Origin: Actinoplanes lobatus
Lineage (GTDB): Bacteria; Actinomycetota; Actinomycetes; Mycobacteriales; Micromonosporaceae
Reading direction: 5' to 3'
NCBI RefSeq assembly: GCF_014205215.1
Contig: NZ_JACHNC010000001.1
Coordinates: 6,072,501 to 6,136,500, forward strand
Length of the DNA stretch: 64,000 nt
Below are positions 25,049 to 33,474 of this stretch, piece after piece. The position numbers and the translations under genes were made by a program. Below the pieces are notes generated by a model. That model worked only from the letters and a program-made list of their open reading frames with translations. It was not told the DNA's origin and ran no database searches. Each line of letters starts with the position of its first letter. Within the stretch, counting starts at the first letter, position 1.

Positions 25049-26542
25049 GTGCTCCGGATGATCTCGCTGGCGGCGGTGATGGCCGCCCCGCTGCTGGCCG
25101 GGCCGCTCAACGAGGGCCTGCCGGTGTGGATCACCCCGCTCAACCTGCTCCTCGTCGCCGCGGCCCTGGCGCTGCACCGGTCCCGGCCGTCGGCGGCGGC
25201 GCTCGGCCCGCTGGCCGCCAGCGCCGTCGACTGGCGGCTCCTCCCCGCCGCGGCGATCCTGTGCTACCTGGCGGGCCGCCGCGAGCCGCCGGCCGCGACC
25301 ACCCTGGCCGGGCTCGCCGGTGTGCTGGCCTTCGGCACGGCGGTTCCCCTGCTGCGCGGCCCCAACCTCTACGGTTGGCTGGTCTGGATCACCGGTGTGA
25401 TCGTTCTCGGCCTGCTCCCGGCCCTGATCGGCTCGTTCCGGCGCCTCCAGGCCGAGCTCGTCCAGGCGGGCTGGGACCGCGCCGCCCAACTGGAACGCGA
25501 ACAGCGGATCGTCGCCGATCAGGCCCGCCTCCAGGAACGCGCCCGCATCGCCCAGGACATGCACGACTCCCTCGGCCACGAGCTGAGCCTCGTCGCCCTG
25601 CACGCCGGCGCTCTCGAACTCGACGGCACCCTCACCGGGGAACAGCGGGCCGCCGCCTCCGAGGTCCGTGCCGGGGTGACCACCGCGGCCGACCGGCTCA
25701 GCGAGATCATCGGCCTGCTCCGCGACGACGACACCCCGCCGCGCCCGGCCGGCGACCACATCGAGGCCCTGGTCGACCGGGCCGCAGCGGCCGGTGTGCC
25801 GGTGGAGCTGACGGCCACCGGCGACCACGGCGACGTGGCGCCCATGCAGTACCGCGCCGCCCACCGGGTGGTGCAGGAGGCGCTGACCAACGCCACCAAA
25901 CACGCCCCGGCCGCTCCCGTACGGGTGCTCGTCGACCGCACCGGTGACGAGATGACGGTGACCGTCCACAACGGGCCACCCCCGCGCCCGCCGGTGGAGC
26001 GCGTGCCCCACGGCGGCCGCGGCCTCACCGGACTCGGTGAACGGGTCGGCCTCGCGGGTGGCGTCCTGCGTGCCGGACCACTGCCGGACGGCGGGTTCCA
26101 GGTGGTCGCCCGGTTACCGACACGGCCCGGTCCGGTGCTCGAAGCCGGCCCGGACCCCCTCCCACCGGCCGGGCCGGAGACCGCCCGCCGCAGGGCCCGG
26201 CGCGGGCTGGCGCTCGCGGTCACCCTGCCCACGCTGCTCACCGCCGGGCTGGCCGGCACCCTGATGGCGGTCTACGCCCACGACAGCCGCACCTCCCACC
26301 TGACGCCCGAGCGGTTCCGGGAACTGGCCGTCGGCGCGAGCCGCGACGAGATGGCCGGCCGGCTCCCCGAACGGCAGGCGCCCGAACACCGCGACGAGAA
26401 CGGCCCGCCCCCACCGCCCGGCAGCGCCTGCGAGTACTACCGGTCCACCGCCGGGTTCCTGCCCACCCCGTTCGACGTCTACCGGCTGTGCTTCCGCGAC
26501 GGCCGGCTCGTCGCCAAGGACGTGCTCCCACCGAGCCGCTGA
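25049..26542 (+). CDS. Two-component sensor histidine kinase with C-terminal extracytoplasmic domain
   Basis: This 497-residue kinase is of the HisKA_3 (NarL-partner) type. It has four membrane segments in residues 1-130, a dimerisation helix with the phospho-acceptor His172 in QDMHDSLGHELS, and a HATPase domain to about 365 (NATKHAP and GGRGLTGLGERV). Unusually, a further transmembrane helix (about 395-415) follows, with an outside tail of about 80 residues. That tail reads LTPERFRELAVGASRDEMAG and later ACEYYRSTAG and YRLCFRDGRL, resembling a BamE/SmpA-like lipoprotein fold with two Cys. The GTG at 25049 is 7 bases after TAGCCT (leaderless type); a GTG at 25025 is an alternative. It is followed by its response regulator. 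Confidence 0.88.
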   Translation: MLRMISLAAVMAAPLLAGPLNEGLPVWITPLNLLLVAAALALHRSRPSAAALGPLAASAVDWRLLPAAAILCYLAGRREPPAATTLAGLAGVLAFGTAVPLLRGPNLYGWLVWITGVIVLGLLPALIGSFRRLQAELVQAGWDRAAQLEREQRIVADQARLQERARIAQDMHDSLGHELSLVALHAGALELDGTLTGEQRAAASEVRAGVTTAADRLSEIIGLLRDDDTPPRPAGDHIEALVDRAAAAGVPVELTATGDHGDVAPMQYRAAHRVVQEALTNATKHAPAAPVRVLVDRTGDEMTVTVHNGPPPRPPVERVPHGGRGLTGLGERVGLAGGVLRAGPLPDGGFQVVARLPTRPGPVLEAGPDPLPPAGPETARRRARRGLALAVTLPTLLTAGLAGTLMAVYAHDSRTSHLTPERFRELAVGASRDEMAGRLPERQAPEHRDENGPPPPPGSACEYYRSTAGFLPTPFDVYRLCFRDGRLVAKDVLPPSR

Positions 26543-26549
26543 GAGGACC

Positions 26550-27200
26550 ATGTTGATCCGCGTGCTGCTCGCCGACGACGAGGCGCTGATCCGTGCGGGC
26601 GTCCGCGCGATCCTCGCCGCCGACCCGTCGATCGAGGTGGTGTCCGAGGCCGCCGACGGCCGGGAGGCGGTGGAACAGGCCCGGCTGCACCGCCCCGACG
26701 TCGCCCTGCTCGACATCCGGATGCCCGTCATGGACGGTCTGGAGGCGGTCGCCGAGATCCGGCGGACCGTGCCGTCGACCGCCACCGTCGTGCTGACCAC
26801 CTTCTCCGAGGACGAGTACATCGCCCGGGCCCTGGACGGCGGCGCCAGCGGGTTCGTCCTCAAGACCGGCGACCCCCGCGAGCTGATCGCCGGGGTGCGG
26901 GCCGTGGCCGAGGGCGGCGCCTACCTGTCGCCGCGTGTCGCCCGACGGGTCATCACCCACTTCCGCGGCGGGCACGTGACCCGGGGCGCGGCGGCCCGCG
27001 AACAGCTGGCGGTCCTCACCGGGCGGGAACGCGACGTCCTGCGACTGGTCGGCGAGGGACTGTCCAACGCGGAGATCGCGGCCCGGCTGCACCTCGTCGA
27101 GGGGACCGTGAAGGCACACGTCAGCGCGATCCTGGCCCGCCTCGGACTGCGGAACCGGGTGCAGGCCGCGCTTCTCGCGTACCAGGCTGAAATGCTCTGA
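26550..27200 (+). CDS. LuxR/NarL-family response regulator
   Basis: This 216-residue protein has a receiver domain with the acidic pair D9/D10, phospho-acceptor D55 (ALLDIRMP) and K in VLKTGDP. A LuxR-type HTH occupies the C-terminal 60 residues (LTGRERDVLRLVGEGLSNAE and onwards). It starts 7 bases after the kinase stop and is its cognate regulator. Its last 80 bases overlap the end of the convergent PAP2 gene. The neighbouring kinase does not point to a specific signal. Confidence 0.95.
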   Translation: MLIRVLLADDEALIRAGVRAILAADPSIEVVSEAADGREAVEQARLHRPDVALLDIRMPVMDGLEAVAEIRRTVPSTATVVLTTFSEDEYIARALDGGASGFVLKTGDPRELIAGVRAVAEGGAYLSPRVARRVITHFRGGHVTRGAAAREQLAVLTGRERDVLRLVGEGLSNAEIAARLHLVEGTVKAHVSAILARLGLRNRVQAALLAYQAEML

Positions 27201-27759
27201 TCAGCGGGAGCCGCGGCAGCAGGGTGACCGCGATCGCGGTGGCGACCGCCCCGATCAGGAAGCCCGCCACCACGTCGTGCGGGTAGTGCACGCCGACGAA
27301 CACCCGGGAGAATCCGGCCAGCAACCCGACCGGCAGCGCCAGCAGGCCCGTCCGCCAGGAGACCAGCAGGATCGCCACGACCAGGGCGGCCGCGACGGTG
27401 CTGTGGTTGCTCGGGAACGACCAGTCCCCGGTGGGTGGGCACTCGCTCGCCACGATCGGCAGATCCGGGAAGGTACGGCAGGGGCGTTCCGCGTCCAGGT
27501 AGGTCTTCGACCACTCGCTCAGCCCGTACGCGAGCACCACCCCGACACCGCCGGCCAGCACTCTCGTCAGGGCCGGGCTGCGGCGGGCGCGCCAGAGGGT
27601 CAGCGCCCACATTCCCGCCAGCAGCGCCACGCCCAGCTCGGTGAAGTGCGCCATGAAACCCTGCACGAACTCCGGGGTGGTGGCCGCCCACTCGACGATC
27701 GCCCGATACCAGCCGCCGGCCACATCCGGAACATTCTCGATCCGCGTCTCGATTGCCAT
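27121..27759 (-). CDS. PAP2-family phosphatase (membrane)
   Basis: This 212-residue membrane protein has five or six helices and all three PAP2 motifs: KTYLDAERP (KxxxxxxRP), SFPSNHS (PSGH-like) and SRVFVGVHYPHD (SRxxxxxHxxxD). It should remove phosphate from a lipid such as undecaprenyl-pyrophosphate, phosphatidate or a related substrate at the outer membrane face. The ATG at 27759 is 8 bases after TACGGT; another in-frame ATG lies 6 bases upstream. The 3' end overlaps the convergent response-regulator gene by 80 bases; the overlapping tail is low-complexity. Confidence 0.9.
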   Translation of the reverse strand: MAIETRIENVPDVAGGWYRAIVEWAATTPEFVQGFMAHFTELGVALLAGMWALTLWRARRSPALTRVLAGGVGVVLAYGLSEWSKTYLDAERPCRTFPDLPIVASECPPTGDWSFPSNHSTVAAALVVAILLVSWRTGLLALPVGLLAGFSRVFVGVHYPHDVVAGFLIGAVATAIAVTLLPRLPLIRAFQPGTREARPAPGSAVRGGPGSR

Positions 27760-27955
27760 GCCCATGAACCGTAGGCACGGCCGGGCCTCCGGACATTGAA
27801 CGTCGGTCAGGACCGGCCCCTGACGAAAGTGAGGGTACTGGAGTGAGGGATTCAACCTCTGGAATGTCTCACTACCTCTGGTTACCGTCCGGTAACACGC
27901 GCGACTCATCGGAAACAGTCGATGAACGTGCGGGCTCACCCGAGGGAGGCCGGAC

Positions 27956-29275
27956 ATGTCCGTACGAACCCGCATCGCTGCCGCACTGCTCGCTGGAACC
28001 GTCGCCGGGGTGACCGTCCTACCGGCCCAGCTGGCCGAGGCCGTCACGTCCCGTCGCGTCACGATCCCGGCCTTCTACACCCCGCCGGCGGTGCTGCCGG
28101 CGTCGAACGGCACGCTGATCCGCACCGAACCCCTCAAACTCGCCCTGTCGCTGCCCGGCATCACCGGCACGCTGCCGGGCAAGGCGACCCGCATCATGTA
28201 CCGGTCCACCGACGCGGGCGGTGGGCCGGTCGCCGTGACCGGCGCCTACATCGAACCGTCCGCCGCCTGGCGCGGACCCGGCGCCCGCCCGCTGGTCGTG
28301 CTCGCCCCGGGCACGATGGGCCAGGGCGACCAGTGCTCCACCTCGCTGGCCCTCCAGAAGGGCCTGGTCGTCGGCCTGGGCACCCAGACGACGGTCTCGA
28401 TCGGCTACGAGGTCCTGGCGATGTACCGGCTTCTCGCCAAGGGCATCGCTGTCGTACAGACCGACTATGTGGGACTCGGCACCACCGACCGCCTGCACAC
28501 CTACGTCAACCGGATCGATTCCGGCCACGCCGTGCTCGACGCGGCCCGGGCCGCCCTGGCGCTGCCGAACACCTCGCTCACCGAGCGGTCCAGCGTCGGC
28601 CTCTACGGTTACAGCCAGGGCGGTGGCGCGGTCGCGTCGGCCGCCGAACTTCAGGCCACCTACGCCCCGGACGTGCCGCTGAAGGCCACCTACGCCGGCG
28701 CGCCCCCGGCGAACCTGGCCGACGTCACCGCGGCCATCGACGGCAGTGAGCTGCTCGGCGCACTCGGCTGGTCGGTGAACGGCTTCGCCCAGTCCGAACC
28801 GGCCCTCCAGCCGCTGTTCGACCGCTACCTCAACGACGCCGGCCGGTCGACGCTCAAGAAGCTGTCCACGATGTGCGTCGGCGACGCCCTCCTCACCTAC
28901 GCCAACAAGCGGAGCACTGCCTGGACGACCACCGGCCAGTCGGTCTCCGAGATCATCGAATCCGAGCCGGCGCTGCGCGACTACATCGCCGGGCAGACCA
29001 TCGGGAAGCTCAGGCCCACCGGCGTGGTCCGGGTGGCCACCGGCGTCAACGACAACCTCGTCCCGTTCGCGCAGGCCCGCGTCATGGCCGCCGACTGGTG
29101 CCGGCTCGGCGGCGACGTCGTCTTCGCCCCGATCAGCCTGCCCAAGCTCCCCAGCCCGGTGATCAACCACTTCGGACCGCTGCTCAAGGACCAGGGCACC
29201 GCGATCGGCTGGCTCCGCGACCGGCTGGCCGACCGCCCGGCCACCGCCAACTGCTCCGCCGTGAACGGATCGTAA
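27956..29275 (+). CDS. Secreted lipase family protein
   Basis: This 439-residue exported alpha/beta hydrolase of the secretory lipase (LIP) family has a signal peptide at about residues 1-29 (ending LAEA). The oxyanion region is LVVLAPGTMGQGDQC and the nucleophile Ser is in LYGYSQGGGAVAS. The acid/His end is GVNDNLVPF and PVINHFG. Four or more Cys suggest disulfides. It probably hydrolyses acylglycerols or esters outside the cell. A GGGAGG site precedes the ATG. It is transcribed alone, divergent from the PAP2 gene. Confidence 0.88.
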   Translation: MSVRTRIAAALLAGTVAGVTVLPAQLAEAVTSRRVTIPAFYTPPAVLPASNGTLIRTEPLKLALSLPGITGTLPGKATRIMYRSTDAGGGPVAVTGAYIEPSAAWRGPGARPLVVLAPGTMGQGDQCSTSLALQKGLVVGLGTQTTVSIGYEVLAMYRLLAKGIAVVQTDYVGLGTTDRLHTYVNRIDSGHAVLDAARAALALPNTSLTERSSVGLYGYSQGGGAVASAAELQATYAPDVPLKATYAGAPPANLADVTAAIDGSELLGALGWSVNGFAQSEPALQPLFDRYLNDAGRSTLKKLSTMCVGDALLTYANKRSTAWTTTGQSVSEIIESEPALRDYIAGQTIGKLRPTGVVRVATGVNDNLVPFAQARVMAADWCRLGGDVVFAPISLPKLPSPVINHFGPLLKDQGTAIGWLRDRLADRPATANCSAVNGS

Positions 29276-29311
29276 AACCTGTCAACAGGGGGATCTCACT
29301 AGGCTGGCGGC

Positions 29312-30202
29312 ATGACGCCGCGCATCGGAGTGATCTTCCCGCAGACCACGCTGGGCGCGGACCGCATCGCGGTCCGCGCCTACGCACAGGCCGTCGAGGA
29401 ACTGGGCTACACCCACCTGCGGGCCGCCGACCACGTGCTCGGGGCCGACCGGGCGGCCCACCCCGGCTGGACCCGCCCCTACGACGTCGACAGCACCTTC
29501 CATGAGCCGTTCGTCCTGTTCGGCCACCTCGCCGCGATCACCTCGCTGGAACTGGCCACCGCCGTCATCATCCTGCCGCAGCGGCAGACCGCCCTGGTCG
29601 CCAAGCAGGCCGCCGAGGTCGACCTGCTGACCGGCGGCCGGTTCCGGCTCGGCATCGGCGTCGGCTGGAACCATGTCGAGTTCGAGGCGCTCGGCCAGGA
29701 TTTCGACAACCGCGGCCGCCGCTACGACGAGCAGATCACCCTGCTGCGCCGCTACTGGACGGAGCGGTCGATCACCCACCACGGCGAATTCGAGACGGTC
29801 ACCGGCGCCGGCATCGCGCCACACCCGGTGCAGCGGCCCATCCCGCTCTGGTTCGGCGCCGGCTCCGTGCCCGCCTACCGCCGCATCGGCCGGCTCGGCG
29901 ACGGCTGGTTCCCGCAGCTGGCGCCCGGCAGCGCCGAACTCGAGGCGGCCCAGCGCGTCATCAACCGGGCGGCCGTCGAGGCCGGACGCGACCCCGCCGC
30001 CATCGGCCTGGAGGCCGCCGTCTCATGGACCGGCTCCGCCGACGAACTGGCCGAGAAGGCGCAGGCGTGGCGGGAATCCGGCGCCACGCACCTTGCCGTC
30101 AACACCACCCAGCCCGGCATCACCACGGTCGACCAGCACATCGACGCCCTCACCCGGGCTGCCGCCGCCCTGAACCTCAAACCATCTCTCCGGTACGCGT
30201 GA
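29312..30202 (+). CDS. LLM-class (F420-dependent-like) oxidoreductase
   Basis: This 296-residue TIM-barrel oxidoreductase of the luciferase-like superfamily has RIGVIFPQTTLGADRIAV at the N-terminus. The typical LLTGGRFRLGIGVGWNHVEF follows, and the phosphate-binding end is IPLWFGAGSVPAYRRI. In actinobacteria this TIGR03619-like group usually binds F420. The substrate is unknown. The ATG is 6 bases after TAGGCT (leaderless type). The stop codon lies inside a dispersed intergenic repeat. Confidence 0.88.
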   Translation: MTPRIGVIFPQTTLGADRIAVRAYAQAVEELGYTHLRAADHVLGADRAAHPGWTRPYDVDSTFHEPFVLFGHLAAITSLELATAVIILPQRQTALVAKQAAEVDLLTGGRFRLGIGVGWNHVEFEALGQDFDNRGRRYDEQITLLRRYWTERSITHHGEFETVTGAGIAPHPVQRPIPLWFGAGSVPAYRRIGRLGDGWFPQLAPGSAELEAAQRVINRAAVEAGRDPAAIGLEAAVSWTGSADELAEKAQAWRESGATHLAVNTTQPGITTVDQHIDALTRAAAALNLKPSLRYA

Positions 30203-30290
30203 CCTCGCCCCGCCCGATGTGGACCGTCCCGCCCGCTCAGCGCGAGCCGGCTGCCCACTCCGGGCCGTGCCGCGCCCGCCGGGCTTGAGT
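30190..30290 (+). repeat. Dispersed GC-rich intergenic repeat, copy at 30.2 kb
   Basis: This segment shares patches over about 100 bases with the minus strand of 58690-58790, and the 20-base core at 30265-30284 is identical to 56809-56828 and, inverted, to 58697-58716. It overlaps the last codons of the LLM gene. CCGGTACG at its start and CGTACCGG near 30366-30373 look like inverted ends. Confidence 0.6.
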
Positions 30291-30326
30291 GGGTGGTCCC
30301 GCAGGCCGGCCCCGCTGCGACTCCAG

Positions 30327-30351
30327 CCCTTGCCACCGCTCACGGCAAGGG
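30327..30351. terminator. Hairpin between convergent genes
   Basis: CCCTTGCC (30327-30334) and GGCAAGGG (30344-30351) form a perfect 8-bp stem with a 9-base loop. It lies between the LLM gene and the convergent CoA-binding gene and could serve both. Confidence 0.55.
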
Positions 30352-30416
30352 CGGGGCGGGTGGCCCGTACCGGAAAGGGCGAAGGTTGGTTTTGTCCAGT
30401 TGGATGGAGGGGTGGC

Positions 30417-30893
30417 CTACTGGAGGCCGGAGCGGACCGAGGTGATGCGCTGGGTGTTGAAGCCGAGCCAGTGCATGCGGCCGACGTAGCGGGCGTGTTC
30501 GACCTTGAGGCAGCGGTCCACGATGACGGTCAGGCCGCCGGATGTGGCGATGTCCGCGCCCTCCTGGTTGATCACGCCGAACTGGGTCCACAGGGTGCCC
30601 GCGCCGATCGCCACCGCCTGCCGGGCGATGTCCGGCAGCGCGCTCGGGGCGCGGAAGACGTTGACCACATCGATCGGGACAGGTACGTCGGTGAGGCTCG
30701 GATAGGAGGTCTCGCCGAGGATCGCGGACTCGCGCGGGTTGACCGGGATGACCCGGTAGCCGTGCCGCCGCATGTAGTAGCCGACGAAATAGCTGGCCCT
30801 CAACTCGTTTCCGGACAGCCCGACGATCGCGATCGTCTTCGCCGTGTTGAGCACCCGCTGGATGGTCAGCGGATCCTGGTATCGCGTGGTCAC
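30417..30893 (-). CDS. CoA-binding domain protein (YccU-like)
   Basis: This 158-residue Rossmann-fold protein of the CoA_binding family (COG1832) contains TIAIVGLSGNELRASYFVG, RVIPVNPRE and the conserved VDVVNVFR-like segment (IDVVNVFRAPSALPDIA). The late motif VIVDRCLKVEHARY is typical. Family members bind CoA or nucleotides; the physiological role is unclear. The GTG overlaps the metY stop (GTGA), so it is the last gene of the metX-metY operon, an arrangement common in actinobacteria. Confidence 0.88.
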   Translation of the reverse strand: MTTRYQDPLTIQRVLNTAKTIAIVGLSGNELRASYFVGYYMRRHGYRVIPVNPRESAILGETSYPSLTDVPVPIDVVNVFRAPSALPDIARQAVAIGAGTLWTQFGVINQEGADIATSGGLTVIVDRCLKVEHARYVGRMHWLGFNTQRITSVRSGLQ

Positions 30894-32191
30894 GGCTGCG
30901 CCACCTCCCGGAAGCCCTGTTCCAGGTCCCAGATCAGGTCCTCGACCGACTCGGTGCCGACCGACAGCCGGACCGTTCCCGGCCCGACCCCGGCGGCCCG
31001 CAGTTCGTCGTCGCTCAGTTGCCGGTGTGTGGTGCTGGCCGGATGGATGATGAGGCTCTTCGCGTCGCCGACGTTGGCCAGGTGTGACCACAGCCGGACG
31101 CCGCGGATGAGGTTCTGGCCGCCGTCGCGGCCGCCCGCGCAGTCGAACGAGAAGACCGCGCCCGGGCCGAGTGGCAGGTATTTCTCCACCAGCGGCCGGT
31201 AACGGCTGCCGGGCAGGCCGGGGTAGGTGATGCTGGACGCCAGCGGGTGGGTGGACAGGAATTCGGCGACCCGCCGGGCGTTCGCCACGTGCCGTTCCAT
31301 TCGCAGCGACAGCGTCTCCAGGCCCTGGAGGAACAGGAACGCGTTGAACGGCGACATCGCGCCACCCAGGTCCCGCAGCGTCTCGGCGCGCAGCTTCATG
31401 AGGTAGCCGTAGGTGCCGAAGGTCTCGTGGAACTTCAAGCCGTGGTAGGCGGGCGAGGGGTCGGCGACCACCGGGAAACGGCCGTTGGACCAGTCGAACG
31501 TGCCGGCCTCCACGACCACGCCGCCGATGCTGGTGCCGTGCCCGCCGATGAACTTGGTGGCCGAGTGCACCACGATGTCGGCGCCCCAGTCGATCGGCCG
31601 GCACAGGTAGGGCGTGGCGAACGTGTTGTCCACGACCAGCGGCAGCCCGTGCTCGTGGGCGATCCCGGCGATCGTGGCGATGTCCAGGACGTTGCCACCC
31701 GGGTTGCCGATCGTCTCGCCGAAGAACGCCTTCGTGGTGTCCCGGACCGCCTTGCGCCAGAGTTCCGGGTCGTCCGGGTCCACCCAGGTCAGCTCCACGT
31801 TCATCTTGCGCAGCAGATGCTTGAGCTGGTTGACGGTGCCGCCGTAGAGGGCCGACGACGCGACCACGTGGTCACCCGGCTCCAGCAGGGTGAACAGGGC
31901 CGCCGCCTGGGCCGCGATGCCGCTGGCGAAGGCGACCGCGCCGCTGCCGCCCTCCAGGTTGGCCACCCGCTCCTCGAAGACGGCCACGGTCGGGTTCATG
32001 ATGCGCGAGTAGGTGTTGCCGTACTCCTGGAGGTTGAAGTAGGCGGCCGCCGACTCCGGATCCTCGAACACGTAGCTGGTGGTCTGGAAGATCGGCACCG
32101 CCCGGGCGCCGGTGTTCGGATCCGGCCGCTGCCCGGCGTGCAGCTGTCTGGTCTCGAACCCGAACTCGTGCGGCTCCTCCGCCCGGGTCAT
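30890..32191 (-). CDS. metY: O-acetylhomoserine aminocarboxypropyltransferase (methionine synthesis)
   Basis: This 433-residue PLP enzyme of the Cys/Met metabolism family converts O-acetylhomoserine and sulfide (or methanethiol) to homocysteine (or methionine). The PLP-binding Lys is in HSATKFIGGHGT; other landmarks are TRQLHAGQRPDP at the N-terminus and the long insertions typical of MetY rather than MetB. The ATG at 32191 has a GGAGGT site 8 bases upstream, supplied by a short coupling element shared with another locus. It is followed by the overlapping CoA-binding gene. Confidence 0.93.
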   Translation of the reverse strand: MTRAEEPHEFGFETRQLHAGQRPDPNTGARAVPIFQTTSYVFEDPESAAAYFNLQEYGNTYSRIMNPTVAVFEERVANLEGGSGAVAFASGIAAQAAALFTLLEPGDHVVASSALYGGTVNQLKHLLRKMNVELTWVDPDDPELWRKAVRDTTKAFFGETIGNPGGNVLDIATIAGIAHEHGLPLVVDNTFATPYLCRPIDWGADIVVHSATKFIGGHGTSIGGVVVEAGTFDWSNGRFPVVADPSPAYHGLKFHETFGTYGYLMKLRAETLRDLGGAMSPFNAFLFLQGLETLSLRMERHVANARRVAEFLSTHPLASSITYPGLPGSRYRPLVEKYLPLGPGAVFSFDCAGGRDGGQNLIRGVRLWSHLANVGDAKSLIIHPASTTHRQLSDDELRAAGVGPGTVRLSVGTESVEDLIWDLEQGFREVAQP

Positions 32192-32242
32192 GCCGTCACC
32201 TCCGCTTCGCTCCGGCGCCGGCATGCGCAAGCTCGCTCATGA
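32188..32242 (-). repeat. Start/stop-coupling element between metX and metY (short form of the 77-bp repeat)
   Basis: On the minus strand it begins ATGAGCGAGCTTGCG and ends with GCGGAGGT just before the metY ATG, as in the 77-bp repeats at 23.5 kb but lacking their central 22-24 bases. It encodes a 14-codon frame overlapping the metX stop (ATGA). Confidence 0.8.
32196..32240 (-). CDS. 14-codon coupling minigene between metX and metY
   Basis: The frame MSELAHAGAGAKRR begins in the metX stop (ATGA) and ends 4 bases before the metY ATG. It probably keeps ribosomes on the message rather than making a functional peptide. Confidence 0.35.
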   Translation of the reverse strand: MSELAHAGAGAKRR

Positions 32243-33385
32243 GATTTTCGCCTCCAGGAAGTCGCGGACGATGGGGGTCTGCCGGGCCTCTTCCAGCAGG
32301 AAGCAGTCGTGGCCGTAGGGCGCGTCGATGACGTGGTTCTCCACCGGTCTTCCCAGCCGGGTCAGCACGTCGGCGATCTCCCGGGAGGCGGCCGGCGGGT
32401 AGAGCCAGTCGGAGCTGAAGGAGATCAGCAGGGTACGGGCCCGGACGCGGGCCAGGGCGGCCTCCAGCGAGCCGTGGTCGCGGGCCAGGTCGAAGTAGGT
32501 GAGCGCCCGGGACGTGTAGAGGTAGGTGTTGGCGTCGAAGCGGCGCACGAACGAGGCGGCCTGATGGCGCAGGTAGCTCTCCACCTCGTACTCGGGTTCG
32601 CTGATCGTGTAGCGGATGTCCGTGCCGGATTGCAGGCGCCGCCCGAATTTCGCCGCCAGGCCCGGCGCCGACAGGTAGGTGATGTGCCCGACCATGCGGG
32701 CCACGCCCATCCCGGCGTCGGGGGAGCGGCCGGTGCCGTAGTAGCGGCCGCCCTGCCAGTCGGGGTCGCGCTGGATCGACTCGCGGGCGATCGCGTTCCA
32801 CGCCACCCCCTGCGGTTGCAGCGCGTGCGTGGAGGCGATCACCACGATCGCGCCGACCGCATCCGGGTGGTCGACGGCCCATTGCAGGGCCTGCATGCCG
32901 CCGAGGGAGCCGCCGGCCACCGCGGCCAGCCGGTCGATGCCGAGCTGGGCCAGGAACGCGCGTTCGCACCGGACCATGTCGGCGACCGTGATGACCGGGA
33001 AGTCCGGCCCGTACGGCTCGCCGGTGGCCGGATCGGCCGACGACGGGCCGGTCGTGCCACGGCAGCCGCCGAGCAGGTTGGTGGAGACCACGAACCAGTG
33101 GTCGGTGTCGAACGCCTTGCCCGGCCCGATCATGCCGTCCCACCAGCCGAGGCTCTTCTCGAATCCCTCCCGGGTGCCCTCCTGCGGGGGAACCGCGGCG
33201 ATTCCGGCGGCGTGTGCGTCACCGGAGAGCGCGTGGCAGACGAGAATGACGTTGTCCCGATCAGGGGCGAGGGTGCCGTACGTCTCGTAGGCCACCCGGA
33301 CCGACCGCAGCTCGCGCCCACAGTCGAGTGGCAGTGGCTCCGGCAGGTCCAGGAACCGCGTTTTCACCACACCAACTGTCGTCAT
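32237..33385 (-). CDS. metX: Homoserine O-acetyltransferase (methionine synthesis)
   Basis: This 382-residue alpha/beta hydrolase-fold acyltransferase transfers acetyl from acetyl-CoA to homoserine. The nucleophile Ser is in AVAGGSLGGMQALQW, with Asp and His near the end (LLISFSSDWLYPP and APYGHDCFL). The oxyanion region is LVCHALSGDAHA and the NLLGGCRGTTGPSS segment is typical of MetX. It starts three bases after the predicted transcription start. The product feeds the MetY enzyme encoded next. Confidence 0.95.
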   Translation of the reverse strand: MTTVGVVKTRFLDLPEPLPLDCGRELRSVRVAYETYGTLAPDRDNVILVCHALSGDAHAAGIAAVPPQEGTREGFEKSLGWWDGMIGPGKAFDTDHWFVVSTNLLGGCRGTTGPSSADPATGEPYGPDFPVITVADMVRCERAFLAQLGIDRLAAVAGGSLGGMQALQWAVDHPDAVGAIVVIASTHALQPQGVAWNAIARESIQRDPDWQGGRYYGTGRSPDAGMGVARMVGHITYLSAPGLAAKFGRRLQSGTDIRYTISEPEYEVESYLRHQAASFVRRFDANTYLYTSRALTYFDLARDHGSLEAALARVRARTLLISFSSDWLYPPAASREIADVLTRLGRPVENHVIDAPYGHDCFLLEEARQTPIVRDFLEAKIS

Positions 33386-33394
33386 CAGGAAACA

Positions 33395-33423
33395 ACGCTA
33401 GGCCAGGCCAAGATCATTGTCTA
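33395..33423 (-). promoter_or_regulatory. Predicted promoter of the metX-metY operon
   Basis: On the minus strand TAGACA (33418-33423) and TAGCGT (33395-33400) are 17 bases apart. The start of transcription would be only a few bases before the metX ATG. No SAM riboswitch-like leader fits in the space. Confidence 0.55.
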
Positions 33424-33474
33424 GCATCCCGATGGGTGTTGTAGATGAGTGGATCAAGCGGAAGGATTCCAGCC

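Noticed and set aside
30417..31604. Longer form of the CoA-binding protein reading through metY
   Set aside because: The extension is an alternative-frame shadow of metY. The GTG at 30893 has GGGAGG upstream and gives the normal family length.
33386..33474. SAM riboswitch before metX
   Set aside because: The predicted transcript starts only a few bases before the ATG, and no conserved riboswitch helices are visible.
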